A DNA stretch of 64,000 bases, from NCBI RefSeq assembly GCF_002752675.1, contig NZ_CP024608.1:124001-188000 (forward strand), given 5' to 3'. The notes beneath the pieces are model-generated. The model saw only the letters and a program-made list of their open reading frames with translations, was not told the DNA's origin and searched no databases. The stretch comes from Massilia violaceinigra. GTDB lineage: Bacteria > Pseudomonadota > Gammaproteobacteria > Burkholderiales > Burkholderiaceae_D. The stretch's first letter is position 1. The number at the start of each line of letters is the position of its first letter. Position numbers and translations under genes: made by a program. Shown here one piece after another: positions 52,374 through 60,737 of this stretch.

Positions 52374-53294
52374 ATGAACTTCGACCTGACCGATGTGGCG
52401 CTGTTCGTGCGCGTCTGCGCTACCCGCAACCTGTCCGCCGCAGGGCGCGAATTCAGCCTGTCGCCGGCGGCGTCCAGCGCGCGCATGGCCCAGCTCGAAC
52501 GCCAGCTCGGGGCGCGCCTGCTGCACCGCACCACGCGCCAGATCGCCCTGACCCAGGATGGCGAAACCTTTTTGGAGCGCGCCGTAGCCCTGCTCGACGC
52601 CGCCGAACAGGCGCGCGCCTCGGTCGGGACCGGGCGCGAACCGCAGGGCTTGCTGCGGGTGGCGGCCTCGGTCTCGTTCGGGCGCTTGCACCTGATGCCG
52701 TGGCTGCCCGCCTTCATGGAACGCTACCCCGGCCTGCAGCTCGACCTGCGCCTGTCGGACCGGGTGATCGACCTGGCCGCCAACGGCATCGACGTCACCA
52801 TCCGCAACGGGCCGCTGCACGATTCGGCCCTGATCGCGCGCGTGCTGGCGCCCAGCCGCCTGCTGCTGGTGGCCTCGCCAGCCTATCTGGCGCGGCATGG
52901 CACGCCGCAGCGCCCGCAGGAACTGGCCGAGCACCAGTGCCTGGTGCTGGAAGGGGTCAATCCGTGGAATTTCAGGGATCTTGACGGCAGCCTGATCAGC
53001 GTGCGGGTGGGAGGACGGATGCGCAGCGATAACGGCGAAGCGATGCGCGACGCCGCCATGGCGGGCCTGGGGATCGCGCTGCAATCGACCTGGGCGGTGT
53101 ATCAGCAGCTCAAGAGCGGCGCGCTGGTGCCGCTGCTGGCGGCGTATCCGATGGCCTTGAATTCGGTGGTGTCGGCCCAGTACCTGAACCGCAAATTCCT
53201 GCCGCCCAAGACGCAAGCCTTCATCGATTATTTCGCCGCGCGCTTCGGTCCCACCCCGTACTGGGACGAAGGCTTGCCGGGGATCGGGAATTAG
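52374..53294 (+). CDS. LysR family transcriptional regulator
   Basis: A 306-residue regulator. The helix-turn-helix spans about residues 1-60 (ALFVRVCATRNLSAAGREFSLSPAASSARMAQLERQLGARLLHRTTR), followed by the two-lobed effector domain (RVAASVSFGRLHLMPWLPAFMERYPGLQLDLRLSDR). It belongs to the CrgA-like LysR branch. The divergent oxidoreductase gene is its likely target. Its TAG stop overlaps the stop of the DUF1003 gene on the other strand (53291-53294). Confidence 0.92.
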   Translation: MNFDLTDVALFVRVCATRNLSAAGREFSLSPAASSARMAQLERQLGARLLHRTTRQIALTQDGETFLERAVALLDAAEQARASVGTGREPQGLLRVAASVSFGRLHLMPWLPAFMERYPGLQLDLRLSDRVIDLAANGIDVTIRNGPLHDSALIARVLAPSRLLLVASPAYLARHGTPQRPQELAEHQCLVLEGVNPWNFRDLDGSLISVRVGGRMRSDNGEAMRDAAMAGLGIALQSTWAVYQQLKSGALVPLLAAYPMALNSVVSAQYLNRKFLPPKTQAFIDYFAARFGPTPYWDEGLPGIGN

Positions 53295-53827
53295 GTGGCG
53301 ACCTTGTTGTCCTCGCACAGGGCGTTGAGCAGGCGCAGCTGTTCATGCTGCATCTCGACCAGTTGCAGCTTGAAGGCATCCATCTTTTCGTGCAGGGCCA
53401 TGATTTCCAGCTCGGCCTTGAGGTTGATCTCATAATCGTTCTGGGCGTTCAGGCGGTCGATTTCACCCTGGCGGTTCTGCGACATCAGGATCACCGGCGC
53501 CTGGATCGAGGCCAGCATCGACAGGAACAGGTTCAGCAGGATGTAGGGAAAAGGGTCGAACGGCTTGGCGCCGCCGCGCGTGAGCAGGAAGGAATTGAGC
53601 ACCACCCAGGACACCAGCACCAGCGCGAACAGCATGATGAAGGTCCATGAGCCGCCGAAGCGCGCCACGGCGTCGGCCGCGCGCTGGCCGAAGGTGGCGT
53701 CATCCTCCGGGTCGGGCTGGCTGGGGGTCAGTGCGCGCCGTTCGGCGATGTGCTTGGCGACGGTATCGCCGCTGCGTTTTTGCAGCTCTTCGATATGCGC
53801 CAGATAATCTTTGCGTGTGGTCCTCAT
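53291..53827 (-). CDS. DUF1003 membrane protein
   Basis: A 178-residue inner-membrane protein with two spans (WTFIMLFALVLVSWVVLNSF and ILLNLFLSMLASIQAPVILM) around the conserved FDPFPYILLN loop, matching DUF1003. A C-terminal coiled coil (about 125-170, KAELEIMALHEKMDAFKLQLVEMQHEQLRLL) follows. Function unknown. The start at 53827 follows from the basic MRTTRKDYLAHIEELQKR N-terminus; twenty upstream codons are open but not conserved in style. Confidence 0.85.
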   Translation of the reverse strand: MRTTRKDYLAHIEELQKRSGDTVAKHIAERRALTPSQPDPEDDATFGQRAADAVARFGGSWTFIMLFALVLVSWVVLNSFLLTRGGAKPFDPFPYILLNLFLSMLASIQAPVILMSQNRQGEIDRLNAQNDYEINLKAELEIMALHEKMDAFKLQLVEMQHEQLRLLNALCEDNKVAT

Positions 53828-53971
53828 GCTGTGTTCTTTGCTGGTAGTGCCGACCGATTGTCTGCTCGATAAGCAGTGTATCCGCAAGTCACTTTCCAGC
53901 GCGCACAGATCGCTTGCGTTACCATCCCGGTATCGGGGCTGCGATGCCCTTCACCGACGAGTTAAAGCACC

Positions 53972-54496
53972 ATGAAATTTGAACATCTGATTGAAATTAA
54001 CGATCCCTTGAATCCGCTGATCGATACCCTCACGCGCGAGCAGGTGTGGCGCGGGCTGGTGCTGTGCGCCGAGTCACCCAAGCTGTTCGTGCCGCACCTG
54101 GACGAGTGCACCATCGACGAGCGCGAAAGCGGCAGCTTCCGCCGCAGCCGGCGCTTCGGCGAACTGGTGGTCATCGACCGCGTGCTGCTCACGCCGCTGC
54201 AGGAAGTACGCTACGAAGTGCCCGAGCAGGGCGAGATCGCCGCGTCGAGCCTGACCGTGACGATCGAAACGCCGGCCGAGCACACCATGTTCGTGCGCTT
54301 CAAGTACGACGACGGGCATGATGCCGAGACCGACAAGGCCAATGCCATGTATGACGAATACAAGAAGTCGGCGTACCAGGAAGCCGATATCGACACGATT
54401 CGCATCGTGCGCGAGATGGCGCAGGCGGGGCGGCTCGACGCCAGGGCACCTCGAATAACCCGTGATTTCGCGGTTGCCTGCGAACGGGGCGTTTGA
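53972..54496 (+). CDS. DUF1857 (AtaL-like) protein, 3' end altered by an IS
   Basis: The first 157 residues match DUF1857, a START/SRPBCC-like ligand-binding fold (FEHLIEINDPLNPLIDTLTR, EQVWRGLVLCAESPKLFVP, VRFKYDDGHDAETDKANAMYDEYKKSAYQEADIDTIR). An IS5-family element entered after codon 157 (GRLDA). The current frame runs 17 codons into the element and stops at TGA 54496. Joining the two flanks across the IS restores GRLDASYLN and a TAG at 55694-55696, giving a 161-residue protein. Because only four terminal residues are lost and 17 foreign ones gained, the protein may still fold. Confidence 0.82.
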   Translation: MKFEHLIEINDPLNPLIDTLTREQVWRGLVLCAESPKLFVPHLDECTIDERESGSFRRSRRFGELVVIDRVLLTPLQEVRYEVPEQGEIAASSLTVTIETPAEHTMFVRFKYDDGHDAETDKANAMYDEYKKSAYQEADIDTIRIVREMAQAGRLDARAPRITRDFAVACERGV

Positions 54497-55678
54497 ATGT
54501 GGCCCGCATTGCGCGAGCGACGTTGTTTCCCGACCTGTTTTTCAGGCTACGTTGCTCAAATTCGGCGGCCCGAACGGACCTCGGGCGTTAGAACGCCTCG
54601 ATACCTGCCTCCTTCAAGTAGACGAGGCGCTGCAAGTTGTAGGCAGCGACCTTCCAGTTCAGGTGCAGCGTGGCGCGCGCCAGGCCAATGGAGCGCAACG
54701 CCTTGCCGCCCATCTGGGCCATGCCCGCGAACACGTGTTCGACGCGTGCGCGTGTCTTGGCGATGCGATGGTTGCGGCGCTGCTGGGCATCGGAAATCGG
54801 CTTGTCCTTGCTACCTTTGCGCTGGATGTGCATGCGCCAGCCCTGCTTGTTCAACCGCGCTTCGCGCTCGCCGTCGACGTACCCCTTGTCGGCCAGGATG
54901 TTGCGATTCGTGTTGGAGGGATCGAGCACCTCCTCGAAATGCGTGGTGTCATGTTCGCTGGCCGTGCTGACCTTGATCTTGCGCACCAGCTTGTAGCGTT
55001 TGTCGGCGTTGACCGAGACCTTATAGCCGAAGTAGGACTTGCCGTGTTTCTTCGTCCAGCGCGCTTGCGTATCCTTCTGACGCCGCTTGGCCGGCTCCAG
55101 CCGGCCGGTATCGCGCCTTGCATGACCAGGGTTTTCTCTTCCTTGTTCAGCGACTGTTTCGGCGCCTGCACAATGCTCGCGTCGATCATCTGCCCGCCGC
55201 GCGCAATGTAGCCGTGCTGGGACAGTTGGCGATTGACCGCATCGAATACGCTCTCGCTGGCGCCGGCCTGGATCAAGCGCTCCTTGAAAGTCCAGATCGT
55301 CGTCCGATCCGGGACCTGACTACTCGCGCGCAAGCCGGCAAAGCGCTGGAAGCTCAAGCGATCGAGCAGCTGGAATTCCATCTGCTCATCGCTCAAGTTG
55401 AACAGCTGTTGGATCAACAGTACGCGCACCATCAATTCGGTGGGGAAAGGCGGACGGCCGCCGCGCTCGCGGCTAGGGCGTGGTGCCGCAAGGTCGACCT
55501 CGGCAGCCAGGGCGGCGAAGTCGACATGCCGCTCCATCACCACCAGTGCATCGCCGAGCTTGTTCAGCTTGGCTTCGCGCTCTTGGTCAGCAAACAGACT
55601 GGTCTTGATCATGAAAAATTACGTCAGAGTCGAGGCACCGATATCATGCCAGATTCACGAGGGTTTTTCGAGGTGCCC
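54444..55678. mobile_element. IS5-family insertion sequence
   Basis: An element of about 1.24 kb bounded by inverted repeats: left GGCACCTCGAATAACCC (54445-54461) and right GGGTTTTTCGAGGTGCC (55661-55677), one mismatch in 17. Outside lie direct repeats: CGCCAG at 54439-54444 and 55678-55683 if the ends are the GG dinucleotides, or a 4-bp GCCA if one more base pair belongs to the element. It contains one transposase gene on the minus strand with a frameshift. It is inserted in the last codons of the DUF1857 gene. Confidence 0.9.
54588..55612 (-). pseudogene. IS5-family transposase, frameshifted
   Basis: The N-terminal part (55612 down to about 55098) carries RGGRPPFPTELMVRVLLIQQ, MEFQLLDRLSFQRFAGL, PDRTTIWTFKERL and the first catalytic Asp in GGQMIDASIVQAP. 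The C-terminal part, one frame over (from about 55095 to 54588), carries KRRQKDTQARWTKKHGKSYF, ILADKGYVDGERE (second Asp) and RIAKTRARVEHVFAGM (catalytic Glu with R/K). Adding a G in the GGCTGGAGCCGG stretch near 55097 restores a 341-residue protein. No slippery heptamer is present, so this looks like a mutation rather than programmed frameshifting; a sequencing error cannot be excluded. Confidence 0.88.
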
Positions 55679-55735
55679 GCCAGTTACCTGAACTAGGCAA
55701 GGGGACGAGGCAAGCCCCAGGCAGCTCATGGAGAA

Positions 55736-55807
55736 GCGGGAATCGAAGTTCGTACCAGCTAAAGGCGGCTCGACAAACTTGGATTCCCGCCTGCGCGGGA
55801 ACGACGG
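55736..55807. repeat. composite GTCGTTCCCGC inverted-repeat element
   Basis: GCGGGAATCGAAGT (736-749) pairs with ACTTGGATTCCCGC (777-790), followed by loop CTGC and GCGGGAACGACGG. The architecture matches 5391-5476, with a different spacer. It lies between the DUF1857/IS locus and the flavoprotein gene. A perfect 14-bp palindrome CTAACCCCGGTTAG is also nearby at 55845-55858. Confidence 0.85.
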
Positions 55808-55878
55808 TTTACAGGTCAGCGGTACATAGACACCTGCCGGAGGTCTAACCCCGGTTAGGAAACAGCGGCTCCCGGCAT

Positions 55879-57321
55879 CTACACGCCGGGTGTGTTGTCC
55901 GGCGCGGTGCTCGCTTTCGGGGTGCCCTTTTCCAGCTCCGCCGCCAGGTCGCGCAGGGCGGTGCGCACGCCTTCTTCGATCACCGGATGGTAGAACGGCA
56001 TATCGAGCATCTGCGCCACCGTCAGGCGCGCCTGGCAGGCCCAGGCCAGCAGGTGGCCGAGGTTTTCCGCGCGCGGCCCGATCATCTCGGCGCCCAGGAA
56101 ACGGCAGGTGCCGTATTCGCCGTACACGCGCAGCATGCCGTGGTTCTGCAGCATCACCCGGCTGCGGCCCTGGTTCTCGAACGACACCTTGCCCACTGCG
56201 AACTTGGGCTTGCCCTCGGCGCACAGCTCCTTGTAGCTCTCGCCCAGGGTGGCGATCTGCGGCTCGGTGAAGGCAATCGTCAGCGGCGTGCGGCGCAGGC
56301 CGGGACGCACGTCGGGATAGCGGCCGGCATTGTCGCCCGCTATCCTGCCGTGGTCGGCCGCTTCCGGCAGCACCGGGCGCTCGTTGTTGGCATCACCCGC
56401 GATGAAAATATGGCTGGTGCCGCACTGCATGGTGGTGGCGTCGAACAAGGGAATGCCGCGCTCGTCCAGTTCCAGGCCGGTGGCATCCAAGCCGATCTTG
56501 TCGACGTTGGGCGTGCGCCCGGCCGCCACCAGCACGTAGGCGAAGCGGTCGGTGTGCTCGGCGCCGGCGGCGTCGCGCGTGACCAGCACCACTTCCTCGC
56601 CCTGCTGTTCGGCGCTGACGATGCGTTGCTGGAAGCGCAGGTCGAGCTCGCGTGCAAGGGCCTTGGCGGCCACGTGCAGCACTTCCGGATCGCTCAGCTG
56701 GGCCACGCTGCCGCCGCGCGCGAATACGCTCACGCGCACGCCCAGGCGGTGCAGGGCCTGGCCCAGTTCCAGCCCGATCACGCCGGTGCCGATCACGGCC
56801 ACCGATGCGGGCAGGTCGGTCCAGTCGAACACATCGTCGCTGACGATGATGCGGTCACCCACATCCTTGAGCTGAGGCAGCATGACCGGCGTCGAACCGC
56901 TGGCGATGACGATGCGCGAAGCCTCGATCGTGGTGTGCTCGTCCACCTGCAGCGATTGCGGCCCGGTGAAGCGGCCGTGGCCGCGCAGCTTGTCCTGGTC
57001 CGGAATGTTATCGACGCCTTCCAGCACGAAGCCGACGAAGCGGTCGCGTTCGCTGCGCACGCGTGCCATCACGGCCTTGCCGTCGATGCGGACGGGACCG
57101 GGGTGGACCCCGAATTGCGGCGCCAGCGCCAGCATGTGGGCGGCCTCGCTGGCGGCGATCAGCAGTTTGCTGGGCATGCAGCCGACCCGGGCGCAGGTGG
57201 TGCCGTAAGGGCCGCTTTCGATGACGAGCGTGGTTTTCCCTTGGGCGCGGGCGGCGCGGTAGGCGGCCAGACCGGCGGTACCGGTACCGATGACGGCGAC
57301 GTCGACGTGTAACTTGTTCAT
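55879..57321 (-). CDS. dihydrolipoyl dehydrogenase-like flavoprotein
   Basis: A 480-residue class-I pyridine-nucleotide-disulfide oxidoreductase. FAD motif VAVIGTGTAGLAAYRAA, redox disulfide TCARVGCMPSK, NAD motif VAVIGTGVIGLELGQAL, and the second FAD motif IFIAGDANN. The dimerisation domain has the His-Glu pair in FYHPVIEEGVRTAL. Dihydrolipoyl dehydrogenases reoxidise lipoamide in 2-oxoacid dehydrogenase complexes, but no E1/E2 or lipoyl protein is adjacent, so it may be a free-standing variant. The C-terminal tail (KGTPKASTAPDNTPGV) is unstructured. It is divergent from argP. Confidence 0.88.
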   Translation of the reverse strand: MNKLHVDVAVIGTGTAGLAAYRAARAQGKTTLVIESGPYGTTCARVGCMPSKLLIAASEAAHMLALAPQFGVHPGPVRIDGKAVMARVRSERDRFVGFVLEGVDNIPDQDKLRGHGRFTGPQSLQVDEHTTIEASRIVIASGSTPVMLPQLKDVGDRIIVSDDVFDWTDLPASVAVIGTGVIGLELGQALHRLGVRVSVFARGGSVAQLSDPEVLHVAAKALARELDLRFQQRIVSAEQQGEEVVLVTRDAAGAEHTDRFAYVLVAAGRTPNVDKIGLDATGLELDERGIPLFDATTMQCGTSHIFIAGDANNERPVLPEAADHGRIAGDNAGRYPDVRPGLRRTPLTIAFTEPQIATLGESYKELCAEGKPKFAVGKVSFENQGRSRVMLQNHGMLRVYGEYGTCRFLGAEMIGPRAENLGHLLAWACQARLTVAQMLDMPFYHPVIEEGVRTALRDLAAELEKGTPKASTAPDNTPGV

Positions 57322-57495
57322 GGCGGACTCTTCTTCAACTTGAGGTACAAAATGGGATGCCGGGGACTGCTGTTTTCAGGCGTCAACGATACGCCAAATT
57401 TCAGTTTACCGTGGCGCGCCGCTGTTGCGCGTTGGCAGCACCGGCCCAGGCGTATTAGTATTGCTCATCAAAATCACCATGGATCAGCTCTACTG

Positions 57496-58389
57496 ATGAG
57501 TAATCTCGACTATCGCGGCCTGGCTGTGCTCGACGCGGTGGCCGTGAGCGGCAGTTTCGACAAGGCGGCGCTGCTGCTGGGAATCAGCCAGACGGCGGTA
57601 GCGGAGCGCATCAAGGCGCTGGAAGACACGTGCGGGCGCCTGCTGGTGGTACGCGGCGCGCCGTCGGTGCCGACCGGGCTGGGGCAGCGGCTGCTGGTGC
57701 ATTTCCGCCAGGTCAAACTGATGGAAGCGGCGCTCGACATCGACCTCGGCCGCGACACCAGCCTGCCCGCGCTGGCGCTGGCGCTCGACGCCGACAGCCT
57801 GGCGACCTGGTTCGCGCAAGCGCTGCCGCCGCTGCTGTCGCCACCGCGCTGCCAGTTCCGCATCGAACTGGCCGACGGCGAGCGTGCGCTGCGGCTGGTG
57901 CGCGAGGGCGCCGTGTTCGCCTGCGTGGCCGAGGCCGGGGATGCCGGCGAAGCGGCGGTCGGCACCACGTCCACGCCGCTGGGGCTGATGCGCTACACCT
58001 GCGTGGCCACGCCCGCGTTTGCGGGGCACTGGTTCGGCGACGGCTTCATTGCCGAGGCGGTGGCGCTGGCGCCGGCGGTGACCAGCGAGCGCGGGCAACT
58101 GGCGCGGTTCCTGGCGCGCGAGTTCGGCGCCGCGGTGCGCTTTCCCCATCACACCATGCCGGTCTCGGCCGCGCTGGACAACTGCATCCTGCACGGCGTG
58201 GCCTACGGCCTGATGCCCGAGCTGAGCGCGCTGAGCCGGATTGCCACGGGACAGCTGGTCGATCTTGCGCCGGGGCAGACCGGGAGCACGCCGCTATCGT
58301 GGCATGCGTGGAACATCGACACCCCTTTCACGCGCGCTCTGACCGAGCACATCGTCACCAGCGCCCGCCGCTACCTCCCCCAGCCCTAA
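57496..58389 (+). CDS. argP: LysR family regulator ArgP
   Basis: A 297-residue ArgP/IciA-type regulator. The N-terminal HTH reads LDYRGLAVLDAVAVSGSFDKAA and then LLGISQTAVAERIKALEDTCGRLLVVR. The effector part has the ArgP pattern LALALDADSLATWFAQAL and FPHHTMPVSAALDNCILHG. ArgP senses lysine/arginine and activates amino-acid exporter genes; no argO-like exporter is adjacent here. The start is the ATG at 57496, before SNLDYRG. A five-codon frame (57479-57496) ends in TGA overlapping this ATG. The end is convergent with priA across a repeat-rich gap. Confidence 0.87.
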   Translation: MSNLDYRGLAVLDAVAVSGSFDKAALLLGISQTAVAERIKALEDTCGRLLVVRGAPSVPTGLGQRLLVHFRQVKLMEAALDIDLGRDTSLPALALALDADSLATWFAQALPPLLSPPRCQFRIELADGERALRLVREGAVFACVAEAGDAGEAAVGTTSTPLGLMRYTCVATPAFAGHWFGDGFIAEAVALAPAVTSERGQLARFLAREFGAAVRFPHHTMPVSAALDNCILHGVAYGLMPELSALSRIATGQLVDLAPGQTGSTPLSWHAWNIDTPFTRALTEHIVTSARRYLPQP

Positions 58390-58701
58390 ACCGGGGTCAG
58401 AGCTCTGACTAGCAATTGATTGCCCAACAGCTCTAAATACCGCACCACCGGGGTCAGAGCTTTGACTAGCAATTAGTTGCGGAACCGACCTAGACGACCG
58501 ATGTATTGAGCCAATCGACGGCTATAAGTTGTCTAAAGGGAGTTAAGCGTACGAAAACGTTGTGAGAAGCCTACCAATGGCTGACCGGCACCATCTTTAT
58601 TGCTAGTCAGAGCTCTGACCCCGGTGGTGGTTTGCTTGTTTTTTGACACCAATTATTTTTCTGGTTGGGATTTTATTGCTAGTCAGAGCTCTGACCCCGG
58701 T
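58390..58701. repeat. four copies of a CCGGGGTCAGAGCTCTGAC repeat
   Basis: This 326-bp gene-free gap between argP and priA is built around four near-identical units of about 28 bp: direct copies near 58390-58418 and 58447-58475, inverted copies near 58599-58625 and 58675-58701. The core AGTCAGAGCTCTGACT is itself a perfect 16-bp palindrome (copy 2 has one change, TTTGACT); ACCGGGG and CAAT flank it. The two direct and two inverted copies could pair into a large cruciform. No coding sequence is seen. Confidence 0.9.
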
Positions 58702-58715
58702 TGGGGAAAATTGCT

Positions 58716-60737
58716 TCAGATGTCGAGGGGGTCGACTTCGAGCGACCATTTGACGCGGCTTTTCATGGCGCGCAGCAGGGCCAGCCATTCTTTGAGGAAG
58801 GCTTGCAGCGCCGGCCGCGAGGGACTTTCAACCAGCAGCTGCGCACGGTCGACGTTGTGCACCCGCGTCATCGTCATCGGAATCGGGTCGTTCAAGGTGA
58901 TGCCGTGAAATACCAGCGCGTCGCGCGCACTCTCCAGAAAGCCGATCGCCGTTTCCAGCTCGGGCGCCTCGGCCCGCAACAGCGCCTGGTACAGATACGG
59001 CGGCAGCGCAGCCTGGCGCCGCTCCGCCAGCAAATCGGTGGCGAAACGGTCGTAGTCGTGGCTCACCACCGCCGAATACAGCGGATGGCTGGCGTAGCGC
59101 GTCTGGATCAGCACTTCGCTCACGCTGCCGCCTTCCGTGCGCGCCGCCCTCCCCGCCCGCCCCGCCACCTGCATCAGCTGCGCGAACAGGCGCTCGCTGG
59201 CCCGGTAATCCTGCGAGAACAGCGCCGTGTCGGGATTGAGTATCCCCACCAGCGTCAGTTTCTTGAAGTCGTGCCCCTTGGCGACCATCTGGGTGCCGAT
59301 CAGGATATCGACGTCGCCCCGGTGCACCGTGTCGAACGCGGCCTGCGCACTGCCCTTCAGGCGCGTGGAGTCGGCGTCGATGCGCAAGATGCGCGCCTGC
59401 GGAAAAACCTGCTGCAAGCCTTCTTCGACGCGCTGGGTGCCGCGCCCGAGCGGCTGCAGGTCGACATTGCCGCAGGTCGGGCAGTGGCGCGGGATGCGCA
59501 GCTCCAGGCTGCAGTGGTGGCAGCGCAGCCGGTGCTCCGGCTTGTGCAGCACCATGAAGGAGGTGCAGCGCGTGCAGTTGCTGATCCAGCCGCACGATTC
59601 GCAGCAGATCACGGGCGCGTAACCACGCCGGTTCAGGAACAGCAGCGATTGTTCACCGCGCTCCAGGCGCTGGCGCAGCGCGGCCGTCAGGTACGAGGTG
59701 ATGCCGTCGACTGGTTTGTCGCGCTCCATGTCGAGCAGCTTCACGCGCGGCAGCACCGCATCCTTGACGGCGCGCTCGCGCAGTTCGAGCTTGCGATAGC
59801 GCCCCGAACCCGCGTGGTGCCAGCTCTCGAGCGAGGGCGTGGCCGATCCGAGCACGATCGGAATGTTCAATTGGCGCGCGCGCCACACCGCCAGGTCGCG
59901 CGCGGAGTAGCGCAGCCCTTCCTGCTGTTTGTACGAGGGGTCGTGCTCTTCGTCGATGACGATCAGTTTCAGATGCGGCAGCGAGGCCAGGATCGCCAGG
60001 CGCGTGCCGAGAATGATGCGGGCCTGCCCCTGGTGCGCGGCCAGCCAGTGCAGCATGCGCTCGCCCTCGGACAGGCTGCTGTGCAAGGTGGCCAGCATCA
60101 CGCCGGGAAAGCGCGCGCGGATGTTCCCTTCCAGCTGCGGCGTGAGGTTGATCTCGGGGACCAGGATCAGGATCTGGCCGCCCTCTTCGCGCGCCAGCAC
60201 CTGGGCACAGGCTTGCAGATAGACTTCGGTCTTGCCGCTGCCGGTCACGCCGTACAGCAGGATCGGGGTGAAGCCCTGCGCGCCGCCAATGGCGTCGGCC
60301 GCTTCCTGCTGCGCGCCGTTCAGCACCGGCATGTCGAGCGGGGTGTGGTCGTGCACAGGCGCGCTCTTGGCCAGCTTTTTCAGGGCGCGGTCCAGCGCCA
60401 CGGTGGTGAGCACGCGCAGGTTCTTGGGCAGCCCGGGCAAGGCCACTTCGCCGAGCGGGCGCTGATAGTAGTCGGCGGCAAACGCCGCCAGCGCGATCCA
60501 TTGCGGCGACAGGGGAGAGAGCTGGCTGCGCACGCCCAGCGCATCTTTGAGCTTGTCGGCCGGGACGTCGGTGTCGTGTTTGACGGCGACGATGAGCCCG
60601 ACTACCTCGCGGCGGCCGAAGCTGACCAGCGCCAGCTGGCCCACCAGCGGCTCCTCGCCGGCGGCGCACGGCCAGCGGTAATCGAAGCAGCTGGTGAGCG
60701 GCGTGTCGAGCGCGATGTTGAGGATGCAGTACGCCAT
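58716..60737 (-). CDS. priA: primosomal protein N' (replication restart helicase PriA)
   Basis: A 673-residue superfamily-2 helicase that reloads the replisome at stalled forks. The N-terminal DNA-binding domain is followed by Walker A GVTGSGKTEVYL, the DEEH box (LIVIDEEHDPSYKQQ) and motif III GSATPSLES. Two zinc-binding Cys clusters follow (CCESCGWISNCTRC and LRCHHCSLELRIPRHCPTCG). The helicase C-lobe has GTERVEE-like GTQRVEEGLQ and MAGRAGRA-like VAGRAGRAAR. All motifs are intact. It is transcribed away from the 750-bp region that holds the DnaA-box-like cluster, which therefore contains its promoter. Confidence 0.95.
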   Translation of the reverse strand: MAYCILNIALDTPLTSCFDYRWPCAAGEEPLVGQLALVSFGRREVVGLIVAVKHDTDVPADKLKDALGVRSQLSPLSPQWIALAAFAADYYQRPLGEVALPGLPKNLRVLTTVALDRALKKLAKSAPVHDHTPLDMPVLNGAQQEAADAIGGAQGFTPILLYGVTGSGKTEVYLQACAQVLAREEGGQILILVPEINLTPQLEGNIRARFPGVMLATLHSSLSEGERMLHWLAAHQGQARIILGTRLAILASLPHLKLIVIDEEHDPSYKQQEGLRYSARDLAVWRARQLNIPIVLGSATPSLESWHHAGSGRYRKLELRERAVKDAVLPRVKLLDMERDKPVDGITSYLTAALRQRLERGEQSLLFLNRRGYAPVICCESCGWISNCTRCTSFMVLHKPEHRLRCHHCSLELRIPRHCPTCGNVDLQPLGRGTQRVEEGLQQVFPQARILRIDADSTRLKGSAQAAFDTVHRGDVDILIGTQMVAKGHDFKKLTLVGILNPDTALFSQDYRASERLFAQLMQVAGRAGRAARTEGGSVSEVLIQTRYASHPLYSAVVSHDYDRFATDLLAERRQAALPPYLYQALLRAEAPELETAIGFLESARDALVFHGITLNDPIPMTMTRVHNVDRAQLLVESPSRPALQAFLKEWLALLRAMKSRVKWSLEVDPLDI

